This document shows, piece by piece, positions 37,195 to 45,300 of a stretch of 64,000 nucleotides of DNA. The translations under genes were made by a program, and so were the position numbers. Location of the stretch: positions 62,001 through 126,000 of the forward strand of contig JAQYWC010000069.1 in the NCBI GenBank assembly GCA_030145245.1, written 5' to 3'. The stretch comes from Desulfobacterium sp. (GTDB lineage: Bacteria; Desulfobacterota; Desulfobacteria; Desulfobacterales; Desulfobacteraceae). The notes below the pieces were generated by a model. That model did no database searches. It was not told the DNA's origin and saw only the letters and a program-made list of their open reading frames with translations. Positions within the stretch are counted from its first letter, which is position 1. Each line of letters begins with the position of its first letter.

Positions 37195-38577
37195 ATGTCT
37201 GAACATGAACTGAACCGGTACTGGAAAACCGTGGTGGAGACCCTGCAGGACGGCATCATGATCGTCGATACCGCCGGAACCATCGTCTTTGTCAACACCG
37301 CCTTTGAGCGGATCACCGGCTATTCCCTGGACGAGATCATGGGAAAACCCTGCACTATTCTCAATTGTAGCATATGCGATGTTTCCCGCCAGTGTGACGA
37401 CTGCAACTGGTGTGTCCTGTTCCGGGAGGGCAGGATGAACAACAAACAGTGCATGATCATCAGGAAGGACGGCACCTCCCTTCCTATCATCAAGAACGCC
37501 TCGACCCTTGTGGGGGAGGAGAACCGGGTCATGGGGGCTGTTGAGACCCTCACCGACATCTCCGCCATCGTGAAAAAGGATGCCCAGATCGAGGGCTTCA
37601 GAAGGGAGCTCGAGTCCATGGAGAGCTTCCAGGGAATCATCGGCACCTCCTCGGCCATGCAGCAGGTGTTTGATCTCATTGCCAATGCGGCCCTGTCCGA
37701 TGCGCCGGTCATTATTTACGGGGAGAGCGGCACGGGCAAGGAGATGGTGGCCCGGGCCATCCACGAGAGCAGTGAACGTAAAAAAGAGCCCTATGTCAAG
37801 GTCAACTGCTCGGCCCTGAACGAGTCCATCCTGGAGAGTGAGTTGTTCGGCCATGTCAAGGGCGCCTTTACCGGCGCCTACCAGAACCGGGAGGGAAAGT
37901 TCGAGGCCGCAGGCCAGGGGGACATCTTCCTGGATGAGATCGGCGACCTTTCGCTGTCAACCCAGGTGAAGCTCCTCCGGGTCCTTGAGGAGAAGGTGGT
38001 GGAACGGGTGGGGGAGAACCGGTCCATCGACATCCGTGCCAGGATCATCACCGCCACCAACAGGGACCTTCGTGCCCTGGTCGGCCAGGGCAGGTTCAGG
38101 GAGGATTTCTATTACAGGATCAACGTGATCCCCATCTGGATACCTCCCCTCCGGGAGAGGGTCGGGGATATTCCGTTGCTTGCCGAGGTTTTTTTCCGGC
38201 GAATCCGGCTCAAGAGCGGGAAAGATTTCATCCATGGCATTTCAAGCCGGGCCTTTGAACTTTTGACCCATTATCCCTGGCCCGGAAACGTGCGGGAGCT
38301 CAAGAGCGCCTTTGAGTTCGCCTTTGTCACCTGCAGGGATTCCATGATCAAACCCGAGCATCTTCCAAAGACCATCACCACCCATGAGAACCTTCACACC
38401 AGCCAGCCCGCGTCCGAGCCTTCCATGGTCGGCGATCTTGATGCCATCAAGCGGTCGAGGCTTGTGGAGGCGTTGAAACAGGCCCAGGGCAACAGGACCC
38501 GGGCGGCAAAGATCCTGGGAATCTCCAGAACAAGCGTCTGGAACCAGATCAAGCGCTACAAGATTGAGTTCCCCTGA
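37195..38577 (+). CDS. Sigma-54-dependent activator with cysteine-rich PAS sensor
   Basis: 460 residues. PAS domain (LQDGIMIVDTAGTIVFVNTA) carrying Cys53, 58, 61, 67, 70, 73 and 86, then the AAA+ domain: Walker A GESGTGKE, GAFTGA loop for sigma-54 contact, Walker B GDIFLDEIGDL, R-finger region. Fis-type HTH at the end (NRTRAAKILGISRTSVWNQI). Start set at 37195 (AGG 8 nt upstream). Divergent from the TusA-like/CoA-disulfide-reductase pair, the likely targets. The Cys cluster could hold a metal or an Fe-S cluster and sense redox or sulfur species. Confidence 0.87.
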   Translation: MSEHELNRYWKTVVETLQDGIMIVDTAGTIVFVNTAFERITGYSLDEIMGKPCTILNCSICDVSRQCDDCNWCVLFREGRMNNKQCMIIRKDGTSLPIIKNASTLVGEENRVMGAVETLTDISAIVKKDAQIEGFRRELESMESFQGIIGTSSAMQQVFDLIANAALSDAPVIIYGESGTGKEMVARAIHESSERKKEPYVKVNCSALNESILESELFGHVKGAFTGAYQNREGKFEAAGQGDIFLDEIGDLSLSTQVKLLRVLEEKVVERVGENRSIDIRARIITATNRDLRALVGQGRFREDFYYRINVIPIWIPPLRERVGDIPLLAEVFFRRIRLKSGKDFIHGISSRAFELLTHYPWPGNVRELKSAFEFAFVTCRDSMIKPEHLPKTITTHENLHTSQPASEPSMVGDLDAIKRSRLVEALKQAQGNRTRAAKILGISRTSVWNQIKRYKIEFP

Positions 38578-38705
38578 CCCACCCGGAGACAATGGGTATA
38601 GATGTCTGCATTCGAATTGATACTAAACAACCTATTATAATAGGGAATGGGATCTATTCATATGCGATGAGCTATAACACCTTACAGCTTTAAAAGGAGG
38701 CTTCA

Positions 38706-39815
38706 ATGGTACGAAAAAGTGTCACCATGGTTTGTCTGTTGGTTGTTCTGGCTGTTGTCTATCTTCTGGTCTGGCCTGTTCCCATTGACCCTGTGGCGTG
38801 GAAGGCACCCCATGATCCGGGGTATACCGGGGTGTTTTCGTTAAACAGGGCCCTGACTGCCATGGAGACCTTTTCTTTGGGAGGCCATCATGGTCCCGAG
38901 GATGTTGCCGTGGATGCGGAGGGCCGCATCTATGTGCCGACCCATGAGGGTGACATCCTCCGCCTCTCTCCGGACGGCTCCCGTCCCGGGGTGTGGGCAA
39001 CCACGGGCGGCCGTCCCCTGGGGATCGATTTTGACAACAGGGGGAACCTTGTGGTGGCCGATGCCTTTCTGGGGCTGTTGTCCGTGGATCCCACGGGAAG
39101 GGTGACAACCCTTGCCACGATTGCCGACGCAGATCCGATTCTCTATGCCGATGATGTGGATGTGGCTTTGGACGGAAAGATTTACTTTTCGGACGCCTCC
39201 ACAAAATTCGGTGCACGGGAGAGCGGGGGAACCTTTGAGGCGTGTGTTCTCGACCTGATTGAGCATGGCGGCCATGGAAGGCTTCTGGTCTTTGATCCCC
39301 AAACCCAAAAGGCCACCACCCTGGTCCGGGGGCTCAACTTTGCCAACGGGGTTGCCGTCAGCCACGACCAGGCCTATGTGCTTGTCAATGAGTTCGGCAG
39401 CTACCGGGTGATCCGGTACTGGCTCAAGGGACCTAACCAGGGACAAAGCGAGCCGTTTCTTCAAGGGTTGCCCGGGTTACCGGACAACATCTCCACAGGC
39501 CTTGACGGCCGTTTCTGGATCGCCATGGTCTCCCCGAGAAATCCTGTTCTGGATCGGCTGGCCCCATTTCCGTTCCTGCGAAAAGTTGTCCTGCGCGTTC
39601 CAAAGTGCCTGCAGCCCAAACCGGTTGCCCACGGTCATGTCATTGCCGTCAACACCCAGGGCGAGGTGGTTGAAAATCTCCAGGATCCTGACGGTACATT
39701 TCCCATGACCACCGGCGCTGTCGAGACCGGGGATTGTCTTTACATCGGCAGCCTTGTGGCCCCGGCCCTGGGGCGCATGGATAAAGGCAAGATATCGTTC
39801 ACGATCCGGGAATAA
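38706..39815 (+). CDS. SMP-30/strictosidine-synthase-like beta-propeller, membrane anchored
   Basis: 369 residues. N-terminal membrane anchor (VCLLVVLAVVYLLVWPVPI) then a six-bladed propeller with GPEDVAVDAEGRIYVPTHEG, RPLGIDFDNRGNLVVADAFL and PDNISTGLDGRFWIA. It matches the strictosidine-synthase/adipocyte plasma-membrane-associated protein branch; such proteins are usually lactonase/esterase-like with a Ca2+ site. Substrate is unknown. AAAGGAGG lies ahead of the ATG. Confidence 0.83.
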   Translation: MVRKSVTMVCLLVVLAVVYLLVWPVPIDPVAWKAPHDPGYTGVFSLNRALTAMETFSLGGHHGPEDVAVDAEGRIYVPTHEGDILRLSPDGSRPGVWATTGGRPLGIDFDNRGNLVVADAFLGLLSVDPTGRVTTLATIADADPILYADDVDVALDGKIYFSDASTKFGARESGGTFEACVLDLIEHGGHGRLLVFDPQTQKATTLVRGLNFANGVAVSHDQAYVLVNEFGSYRVIRYWLKGPNQGQSEPFLQGLPGLPDNISTGLDGRFWIAMVSPRNPVLDRLAPFPFLRKVVLRVPKCLQPKPVAHGHVIAVNTQGEVVENLQDPDGTFPMTTGAVETGDCLYIGSLVAPALGRMDKGKISFTIRE

Positions 39816-39875
39816 GAGTGACCGGCCAAAGGGGACGGGGCTGGCCCGTCTCCTTCGGCGAAGGGGTATAATCCT

Positions 39876-40220
39876 TCATGGGGTGTATTTTATCTTTGCG
39901 AACACTTCGGGGGTTGGCTTGGGCAGCCCTGCGATCTTCCATGCAACAATGGGATCCGGGAACTGCTTATAGTTGCAACCCTTTGCCTGATGGACGTTTT
40001 TGCACACCGCCCTGAGTATGGGGAATGCATTGAACTTTTTCCAGTATCCCCGCATGAATCTCAGGATTTCCAGTCTCTCCTCGCTCAGGGGACACTCTGT
40101 TGAAATTTTTTCCTTGTCCGCCATGGCGCAGGCGACCTCTTCGGTCCAGGATTCAAAATCTTTGAGATAACCCTCGTCATCCAGATCAAGGGTCAGGTTT
40201 TTATAATCGTATTTTTCCAT
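39876..40220 (-). CDS. DsrC/TusE-family protein without the conserved cysteines
   Basis: 114 residues, MEKYDYKNLTLDLDDEGYLK onward. The helical core matches DsrC (LRFMRGYWKKFNAFPILRAV), and the C-terminal arm reads FPDPIVAWKIAGLPKPTPEV. True DsrC has Cys in (A)CKIAGLPKPTGCV; here these are Trp and Pro, and the protein runs past the usual end. So it cannot carry the trisulfide of dissimilatory sulfite reduction and resembles the regulatory, cysteine-less relatives. Start at 40220 has GGGGAGATCAACC upstream. Confidence 0.85.
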   Translation of the reverse strand: MEKYDYKNLTLDLDDEGYLKDFESWTEEVACAMADKEKISTECPLSEERLEILRFMRGYWKKFNAFPILRAVCKNVHQAKGCNYKQFPDPIVAWKIAGLPKPTPEVFAKIKYTP

Positions 40221-40567
40221 GGTTGATCTCCCCAAAAAAAGAGAATTGATTAATTCGGCCAGGGGCGTGTCATTGCGGCATACCGGTCAAACCTGTGGCG
40301 ATTATGGTGGTGGGTCAGATATTTGCCAGACACTGTTCTAATGAGAATATTTCAAACCGTCTCGACATGTCAAGGGAATAAGGTGCAGCAGATCCATTGC
40401 CTTATTTTTTCAGCCTGTTTCATAGCTTTCCCCATTGGTTTCCCGGCGCCATTCTAAGTCGTTTTTTTCATTGCCATGGGAAGGGCAAGGGGGTATATCT
40501 ATTGAAATAGTCGTTTCGCGACGATGCGACATCATAGGAAATCACAGAACAACCCGGAGGCATGCCA
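40221..40567. other. Divergent intergenic region
   Basis: 347 bp. No gene, repeat or clear promoter seen. Confidence 0.4.
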
Positions 40568-40978
40568 ATGTTAGATGTGACCATCACCCTGGTTCAAATG
40601 GCGTTTGTGGCGACGATTTTAACCGTGGCCCTGGAGCAGATCTTTGACACCCGTCTCTACCAGCGATTTCTGGGAAAGGGGATCGACGGCAATGAAAGCG
40701 TCTTCTTTAAAGCGTTTGAGCTTCGCCCCTGGATCTCCACGGCCGCCGGCATCTTTGTCGCCATCACCTTTGAACTGCAGGCCATAACCATTGGCCTGGG
40801 GCAGGGGTACCTCGGCAGTGTGAACCATACCGGAGGGGTGGTGGATGATGTGAAGATCGTTGACATGGTGCTCACCGGCCTTGTGATCGGAGGCGGCACC
40901 AAGAGCGTCAAAAAGGTGGCCAATATGTTTGCCCAGGCCCGCCATGCGATTGAACAGCCGGAAAAAAAGATGTCATGA
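40568..40978 (+). CDS. Small integral membrane protein of unknown function
   Basis: 136 residues. An N-terminal membrane helix (VTITLVQMAFVATILTVALE) and a second one around residues 58-78, followed by a Gly-rich helix VLTGLVIGGGTKSVKKVANM reminiscent of small phage-holin-type or channel proteins. GGAGG lies 7 nt before the ATG at 40568; the ATG at 40562 overlaps that site. No family name recognised. Confidence 0.55.
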   Translation: MLDVTITLVQMAFVATILTVALEQIFDTRLYQRFLGKGIDGNESVFFKAFELRPWISTAAGIFVAITFELQAITIGLGQGYLGSVNHTGGVVDDVKIVDMVLTGLVIGGGTKSVKKVANMFAQARHAIEQPEKKMS

Positions 40979-41100
40979 CGCCATAATAGAGTAAAAATGT
41001 CAGCGCAACCGCCATCTTCCCTTCCGGGAGTTCTGTTCTATATTTAGGGTATGCTCTTTTTAGGGAGTCCATTTCAACAGCACGACCCGGGAGGTGTACC

Positions 41101-41643
41101 ATGAAATCCCATGTAAAATTGATTTTTACCTTGATGGTGTTACCGTTTCTTTACTCATGCTCGGTTATCTCAACAGAGGTGAAAACCGCGGCCGGACCGG
41201 ATGTCGATTTTGGTCACATGATGGAATTTACCGACGGTTACCTGGGCCAGACGGTGATCCTGGGCGGGTATATCATCGATACTGAAAACAGGGAAACGAT
41301 CACCCTGCTCACCGTTCTTCATTCTCCCCTGGATATGACCGACTCCCCGGTGGCAAAGGATAAATCCCAGGGTCGGTTTATTGTTGTCGCCGAAGGGTTC
41401 CTTGATCCTGCCCTCTATGCAAAGGATCGAAGGGTCACCGTGGCCGGGGGGGTGGAACGTCCTGAATTTCGGATGGTCGGCACCAAGAAGGTCAAGTACC
41501 TGAAACTCAGGAGTCGGGAGATCTATCTCCATACCGAAAGGGTGCCGGGGTATTACGACCACGGCTATTATGACCACGATTTTTTCATTCATCCCTACCA
41601 CCGCCATTCCCTCTATTACCGGTGGCACTATTACGGACATTAG
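41101..41643 (+). CDS. slp: Slp-family outer-membrane lipoprotein
   Basis: 180 residues. Signal peptide with lipobox at Cys20 (LPFLYSC), then the Slp fold: QTVILGGYIIDTENRE, EGFLDPALYAKDRRVTVAGG. The C-terminus is His/Tyr-rich (GYYDHGYYDHDFFIHPYHRH). Slp proteins are starvation-inducible outer-membrane lipoproteins. AGGAGGTGTACC lies right before the ATG. A short relative of its 3' end is found 20 kb away at 61270. polB follows 12 bp later. Confidence 0.87.
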   Translation: MKSHVKLIFTLMVLPFLYSCSVISTEVKTAAGPDVDFGHMMEFTDGYLGQTVILGGYIIDTENRETITLLTVLHSPLDMTDSPVAKDKSQGRFIVVAEGFLDPALYAKDRRVTVAGGVERPEFRMVGTKKVKYLKLRSREIYLHTERVPGYYDHGYYDHDFFIHPYHRHSLYYRWHYYGH

Positions 41644-41655
41644 CCCTGACACCCC

Positions 41656-44169
41656 ATGCCAGTGCCGGGCAGGGCCGATACCGACTGTTTTATTTTGTCT
41701 TTTCACCCGGTTCCTGTTACTGGTATGTACATGGGCATCTATAAGGGATACATACTTACACGGGAACGGATAGAGCCCGGCCATACCCACCGGCTTCGGT
41801 ATTCCGGACTCAGCGATCATGGTCCCTTTGAGATCATTATTACCAATGATCTTCCCCTTTTTTTTATCCCCAGGGATGCAAAACTCCCCGGACGATTCTT
41901 TCATTGTGAACGGCGAAAGGTCAATCTGACAGCCTTTGACGGTCGTCCGGTGGATGGGTTATATTTTAAAACCCAGCATCTTTTGTACAAGGCCCGAAAA
42001 TATTATGAAGAGCAGGGTATTCAAACCTTTGAAGCTGATATCCGTCCGGAAGAACGGTATTTGATGGAACGGTTCATCCATGGGGGGATTGAATTTGAAG
42101 GCGCTTGTCACTCCAGGGACGGGGTGCTTCAATTTGTAAATCCGCAAATCCGTAAAGGTGATTATCCTCCTTTGTTTTCAGTGCTGTCCCTGGACATCGA
42201 AACAGGACAGGAAGGGCAGCTATACTCTATTGCCTGTGATTTTAAAGGCCCCACAGGGCATAAGGAACCGGTTCAGCATCCAAAGCATATTAATGGTGTT
42301 GTCCTGATGCTGGATGAAAATGCACAACAACCCGCCGGCCCCCTGGGGGCCTGCATGGACGCTGGCGCATTCGGAGAGAGGAAAGAGATCGAGGATGTGC
42401 TTCCCGGGCACTCTTTTGAACTTTTACCGGAAGGGGGGCATTTATACAGGATGCCCAATGAAAAAGCTCTGCTCAAAGGGTTTCTGAACGTCATGGATGT
42501 TTTAGATCCCGATATAATCATTGGCTGGCATGTGATTGGCTTTGACCTTCTTTTCCTTGGGAGAAAATACAGGGATTGGAGGGTACCGTTTTCAATCGGG
42601 CGGGACCATGGGCCTCCAAGGATACAGGAGGCACGGAAAGGTCTTTTCAGGGCGGATATGTGCGGCAGGATCGTCATTGACGGGCCGCCGGCCCTGAGGG
42701 CGGCATTTTACTCTTTTGATAATTTCCGGCTTGAAACCGTGGCTTCGGCATTATTGGGAGTTGGTAAGGACATTGGTGAGGAAAAAGATAAAGTCGCGGA
42801 AATTGAACGCCGGTTCCGGGAGGATAAAAGGGGGCTGGCCCGCTACAATCTTCTGGATTGTAGACTGGTATCGGATATTTTCGAAAAAACCGGTTTGATT
42901 GACCTGGTCCATAAGCGGGCAACCATCAGCGGGCTGTCCATGGACCGGGTCGGCATGTCGGTTGCTGCGTTCGATTATTTTATGCTGCCCCAGATCCACA
43001 GAAAAGGATTTGTGGCCCCCAATGTCAGGGATGTTGTCAGCAGGGGGCATGCCCAGGGCGGATGGGTTTTTACCAAAGAGCCGGGGTTTTATGAACACGT
43101 GGTGGTGTTGGATTTTAAAAGCCTTTATCCATCGATTATCCGTACTTTTAAAATCGATCCCCTGTCAAGGCTCAGGGCTGACCGGGACCCCCTCAATACG
43201 CCCATGGGAATTTCCTTTTCCCGGTCAGCCCATGTTTTACCCGGATATATCAAAACATTGATGGATAAACGGGAACAGGCCAAACAGGACAGTGATCCCC
43301 ATCTTTCCCAGGCCATAAAAATTTTAATGAACAGCTTCTACGGAGTGATGGGAACCGCCGGGTGCCGTTTCTATCACAAGGATCTTCCCTCAGCAATCAC
43401 CGGCACGGGCCAGTGGATATTGAAAACCACCCGGAATTATCTCGAACAGGATGGGTACGAGGTCATTTACGGGGATACGGACTCGGTATTTGTTTGTTTG
43501 AAAGAAACGGATTTAGCCGATTGTGACGGGGCATCAGAAAAACTTGTCTCACAGACAAATGGGTTTATAACCCAAAAGATATTGGATGAATTCGGCCTGG
43601 AATCCCAGCTGGAAATTGAATATGAAAAGCATTTCCTCCGGTTTTTTCTTCCTGCCATCCGTGGGGGAGGGAGTGCTGCCAAGAAACGGTACGCCGGGAT
43701 GATAACAAAAGATGGAAAAAAGGAGCTTGTCCTCACCGGTCTTGAGTTTGTTCGTTCCGACTGGACCCGGTTTGCCAGGAATTTCCAGTACCAGTTATTT
43801 CAGCGGATTTTCCGTGACCAAGAGGTGGTGGAGTGGACCAGAAAAAAGGTTTCAGATCTTAAGGCCCATGCCTATGATAATGACCTGGTTTACCAAAAAC
43901 GCCTGACCAAACCTCCCCATGAATATACCAAATTGCTCCCTCCCCATGTGAAGGCCGTCCTTTTGCTGGGAAAAGAGGGAGCAAATCGAAAAGAGAGCCG
44001 GTATGTCATGACCCTGAGGGGGCCGGTACCGGTTGAGCAGCCCCACACGGATCTCGATTACCACCACTATATCGAAAAGCAGCTAAAACCCATTTTTGAC
44101 GCTGTCATGGTCTTTTTTGACCTGTCTTTCAATGACATCATCGGTGGCCGTCAATTGAGCTTGTTTTAA
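41656..44169 (+). CDS. polB: DNA polymerase II (family B)
   Basis: 837 residues. Exonuclease motif I SLDIETGQ (residues ~177), then family-B polymerase motifs: SLYPSII (A), KILMNSFYGVMG (B), YGDTDSVFV (C), and a Lys-rich AKKRYAGM. E. coli Pol II is 783 residues. The first ~20 residues before MYMGIYKGYILTRE may not be translated; no good ribosome site distinguishes 41656 from an internal Met. It acts in repair and lesion bypass. Terminator on the 3' side. Confidence 0.92.
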   Translation: MPVPGRADTDCFILSFHPVPVTGMYMGIYKGYILTRERIEPGHTHRLRYSGLSDHGPFEIIITNDLPLFFIPRDAKLPGRFFHCERRKVNLTAFDGRPVDGLYFKTQHLLYKARKYYEEQGIQTFEADIRPEERYLMERFIHGGIEFEGACHSRDGVLQFVNPQIRKGDYPPLFSVLSLDIETGQEGQLYSIACDFKGPTGHKEPVQHPKHINGVVLMLDENAQQPAGPLGACMDAGAFGERKEIEDVLPGHSFELLPEGGHLYRMPNEKALLKGFLNVMDVLDPDIIIGWHVIGFDLLFLGRKYRDWRVPFSIGRDHGPPRIQEARKGLFRADMCGRIVIDGPPALRAAFYSFDNFRLETVASALLGVGKDIGEEKDKVAEIERRFREDKRGLARYNLLDCRLVSDIFEKTGLIDLVHKRATISGLSMDRVGMSVAAFDYFMLPQIHRKGFVAPNVRDVVSRGHAQGGWVFTKEPGFYEHVVVLDFKSLYPSIIRTFKIDPLSRLRADRDPLNTPMGISFSRSAHVLPGYIKTLMDKREQAKQDSDPHLSQAIKILMNSFYGVMGTAGCRFYHKDLPSAITGTGQWILKTTRNYLEQDGYEVIYGDTDSVFVCLKETDLADCDGASEKLVSQTNGFITQKILDEFGLESQLEIEYEKHFLRFFLPAIRGGGSAAKKRYAGMITKDGKKELVLTGLEFVRSDWTRFARNFQYQLFQRIFRDQEVVEWTRKKVSDLKAHAYDNDLVYQKRLTKPPHEYTKLLPPHVKAVLLLGKEGANRKESRYVMTLRGPVPVEQPHTDLDYHHYIEKQLKPIFDAVMVFFDLSFNDIIGGRQLSLF

Positions 44170-44238
44170 TATTACCACCCGGGTCAGGCGAAACCGGCCC
44201 GGACCATTTCATCCGGGGGCGTTGGTTTGTAAAAACAA

Positions 44239-44280
44239 AAAAAGGTGTTCTGATTTACTAAAAAATCAGAACACCTTTTT
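44239..44280. terminator. Strong bidirectional terminator between polB and cutD
   Basis: Perfect 18-bp inverted repeat AAAAAGGTGTTCTGATTT and complement around a 6-nt loop; the arms themselves supply a T run on each strand. It ends polB on the plus strand and the cut operon on the minus strand. Confidence 0.92.
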
Positions 44281-44325
44281 GTTCTCAAACCGAATTATGA
44301 CTAAAAAACGATCCCTAGGTTTCTG

Positions 44326-45258
44326 TTAATGTCTGATAACGGAAACCGGAAAGTCATATTTCTTAATGCTGTTTTCAATTCTGTCCAGATCGTCATTGCT
44401 CAAACTCGGATCACCTTCGATGGGATAATTCCAGCCCAACTGGTTGTACTTGTTTACTCCCAGTTTATGATAGGGCAAAAGATCAATCCCTTTGAAGTTC
44501 TTGTAATCCTTGAAAGGCATCAGGAACTCGATGAGCGCCTGAATCTCTTCCTCGCTGTCATTTGCATTCTTTAACAGGGGCATTCTGATCTTCACATTAT
44601 ATCTTTCCTGAAGAAGTCTTGTCAGATTGCTCAGGATCGATTCATTGCGAACCCCAGTCAGTTCAAAATGACGGTCGGAATCCATATGCTTCATGTCCCA
44701 CAGGAACAGATCACAGTATTTTGCAACCTTCATCAATGATTCGGGTTTTGCATATCCACAGGTCTCTATTGCTGTATTGATTCCCCTTTGTTTGCAAGCC
44801 ATCAGCAAATTCGCCGCGGCTTCCGGCTGCATGAGAACCTCACCGCCGCCAATGGTCAGGCCACCGCCGGAGACATCGTAGAAGTGCTGATCCTCTTCGA
44901 TCACCTCCATGAGTTCGGAGATGGTTTTCGTTTCACCAACAACGGACAGTGCGGATGCAGGGCAGGCTTTTTCACATTCCCGGCAGCCGATGCATTTACT
45001 ACCCTTTACAAATTCATGGGTCTGGGTTTCCGGTGAAATCCTGTGGACGCCGGTGGGGCAAACTGAAACACATTCACCGCAGTTGACACACAGGCTTTCT
45101 TTGAACAGCACCTGGTGCTTTTTTTTCTGACTTTCGGGGTTTGAGCACCACTTGCAACGTAACGGGCACCCCTTGAAGAACACCAAGGTTCTTACGCCCG
45201 GGCCATCATACATGTTGTATTTTTGTATGTTGAAAACCATTGCTTTTCTTTCAATCAT
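44326..45258 (-). CDS. cutD: CutD, glycyl-radical enzyme activase for choline TMA-lyase
   Basis: 310 residues from MIERKAMVFNIQKYNMYDGPG. Radical-SAM motif C31-x3-C35-x2-C38 in GCPLRCKWCS, plus two ferredoxin-type sites CVNCGECVSVCP and CIGCRECEKACP, the architecture of GRE activases. It generates the glycyl radical on CutC using SAM and reductant. The start at 45258 has AGGAG 6 nt upstream; upstream in-frame TTG/ATG codons (45288, 45279) fit worse. It follows cutC by 42 bp and ends before the terminator. Confidence 0.95.
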   Translation of the reverse strand: MIERKAMVFNIQKYNMYDGPGVRTLVFFKGCPLRCKWCSNPESQKKKHQVLFKESLCVNCGECVSVCPTGVHRISPETQTHEFVKGSKCIGCRECEKACPASALSVVGETKTISELMEVIEEDQHFYDVSGGGLTIGGGEVLMQPEAAANLLMACKQRGINTAIETCGYAKPESLMKVAKYCDLFLWDMKHMDSDRHFELTGVRNESILSNLTRLLQERYNVKIRMPLLKNANDSEEEIQALIEFLMPFKDYKNFKGIDLLPYHKLGVNKYNQLGWNYPIEGDPSLSNDDLDRIENSIKKYDFPVSVIRH

Positions 45259-45300
45259 GGCGACTCCTGTGCTGCTCATAGTGCTCAAACTCCTACTTAT

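Noticed and set aside
41959-44067. Possible mobile element around polB at the edge of the cut cluster
   Set aside because: No transposase, integrase or terminal repeats seen; polB is intact.
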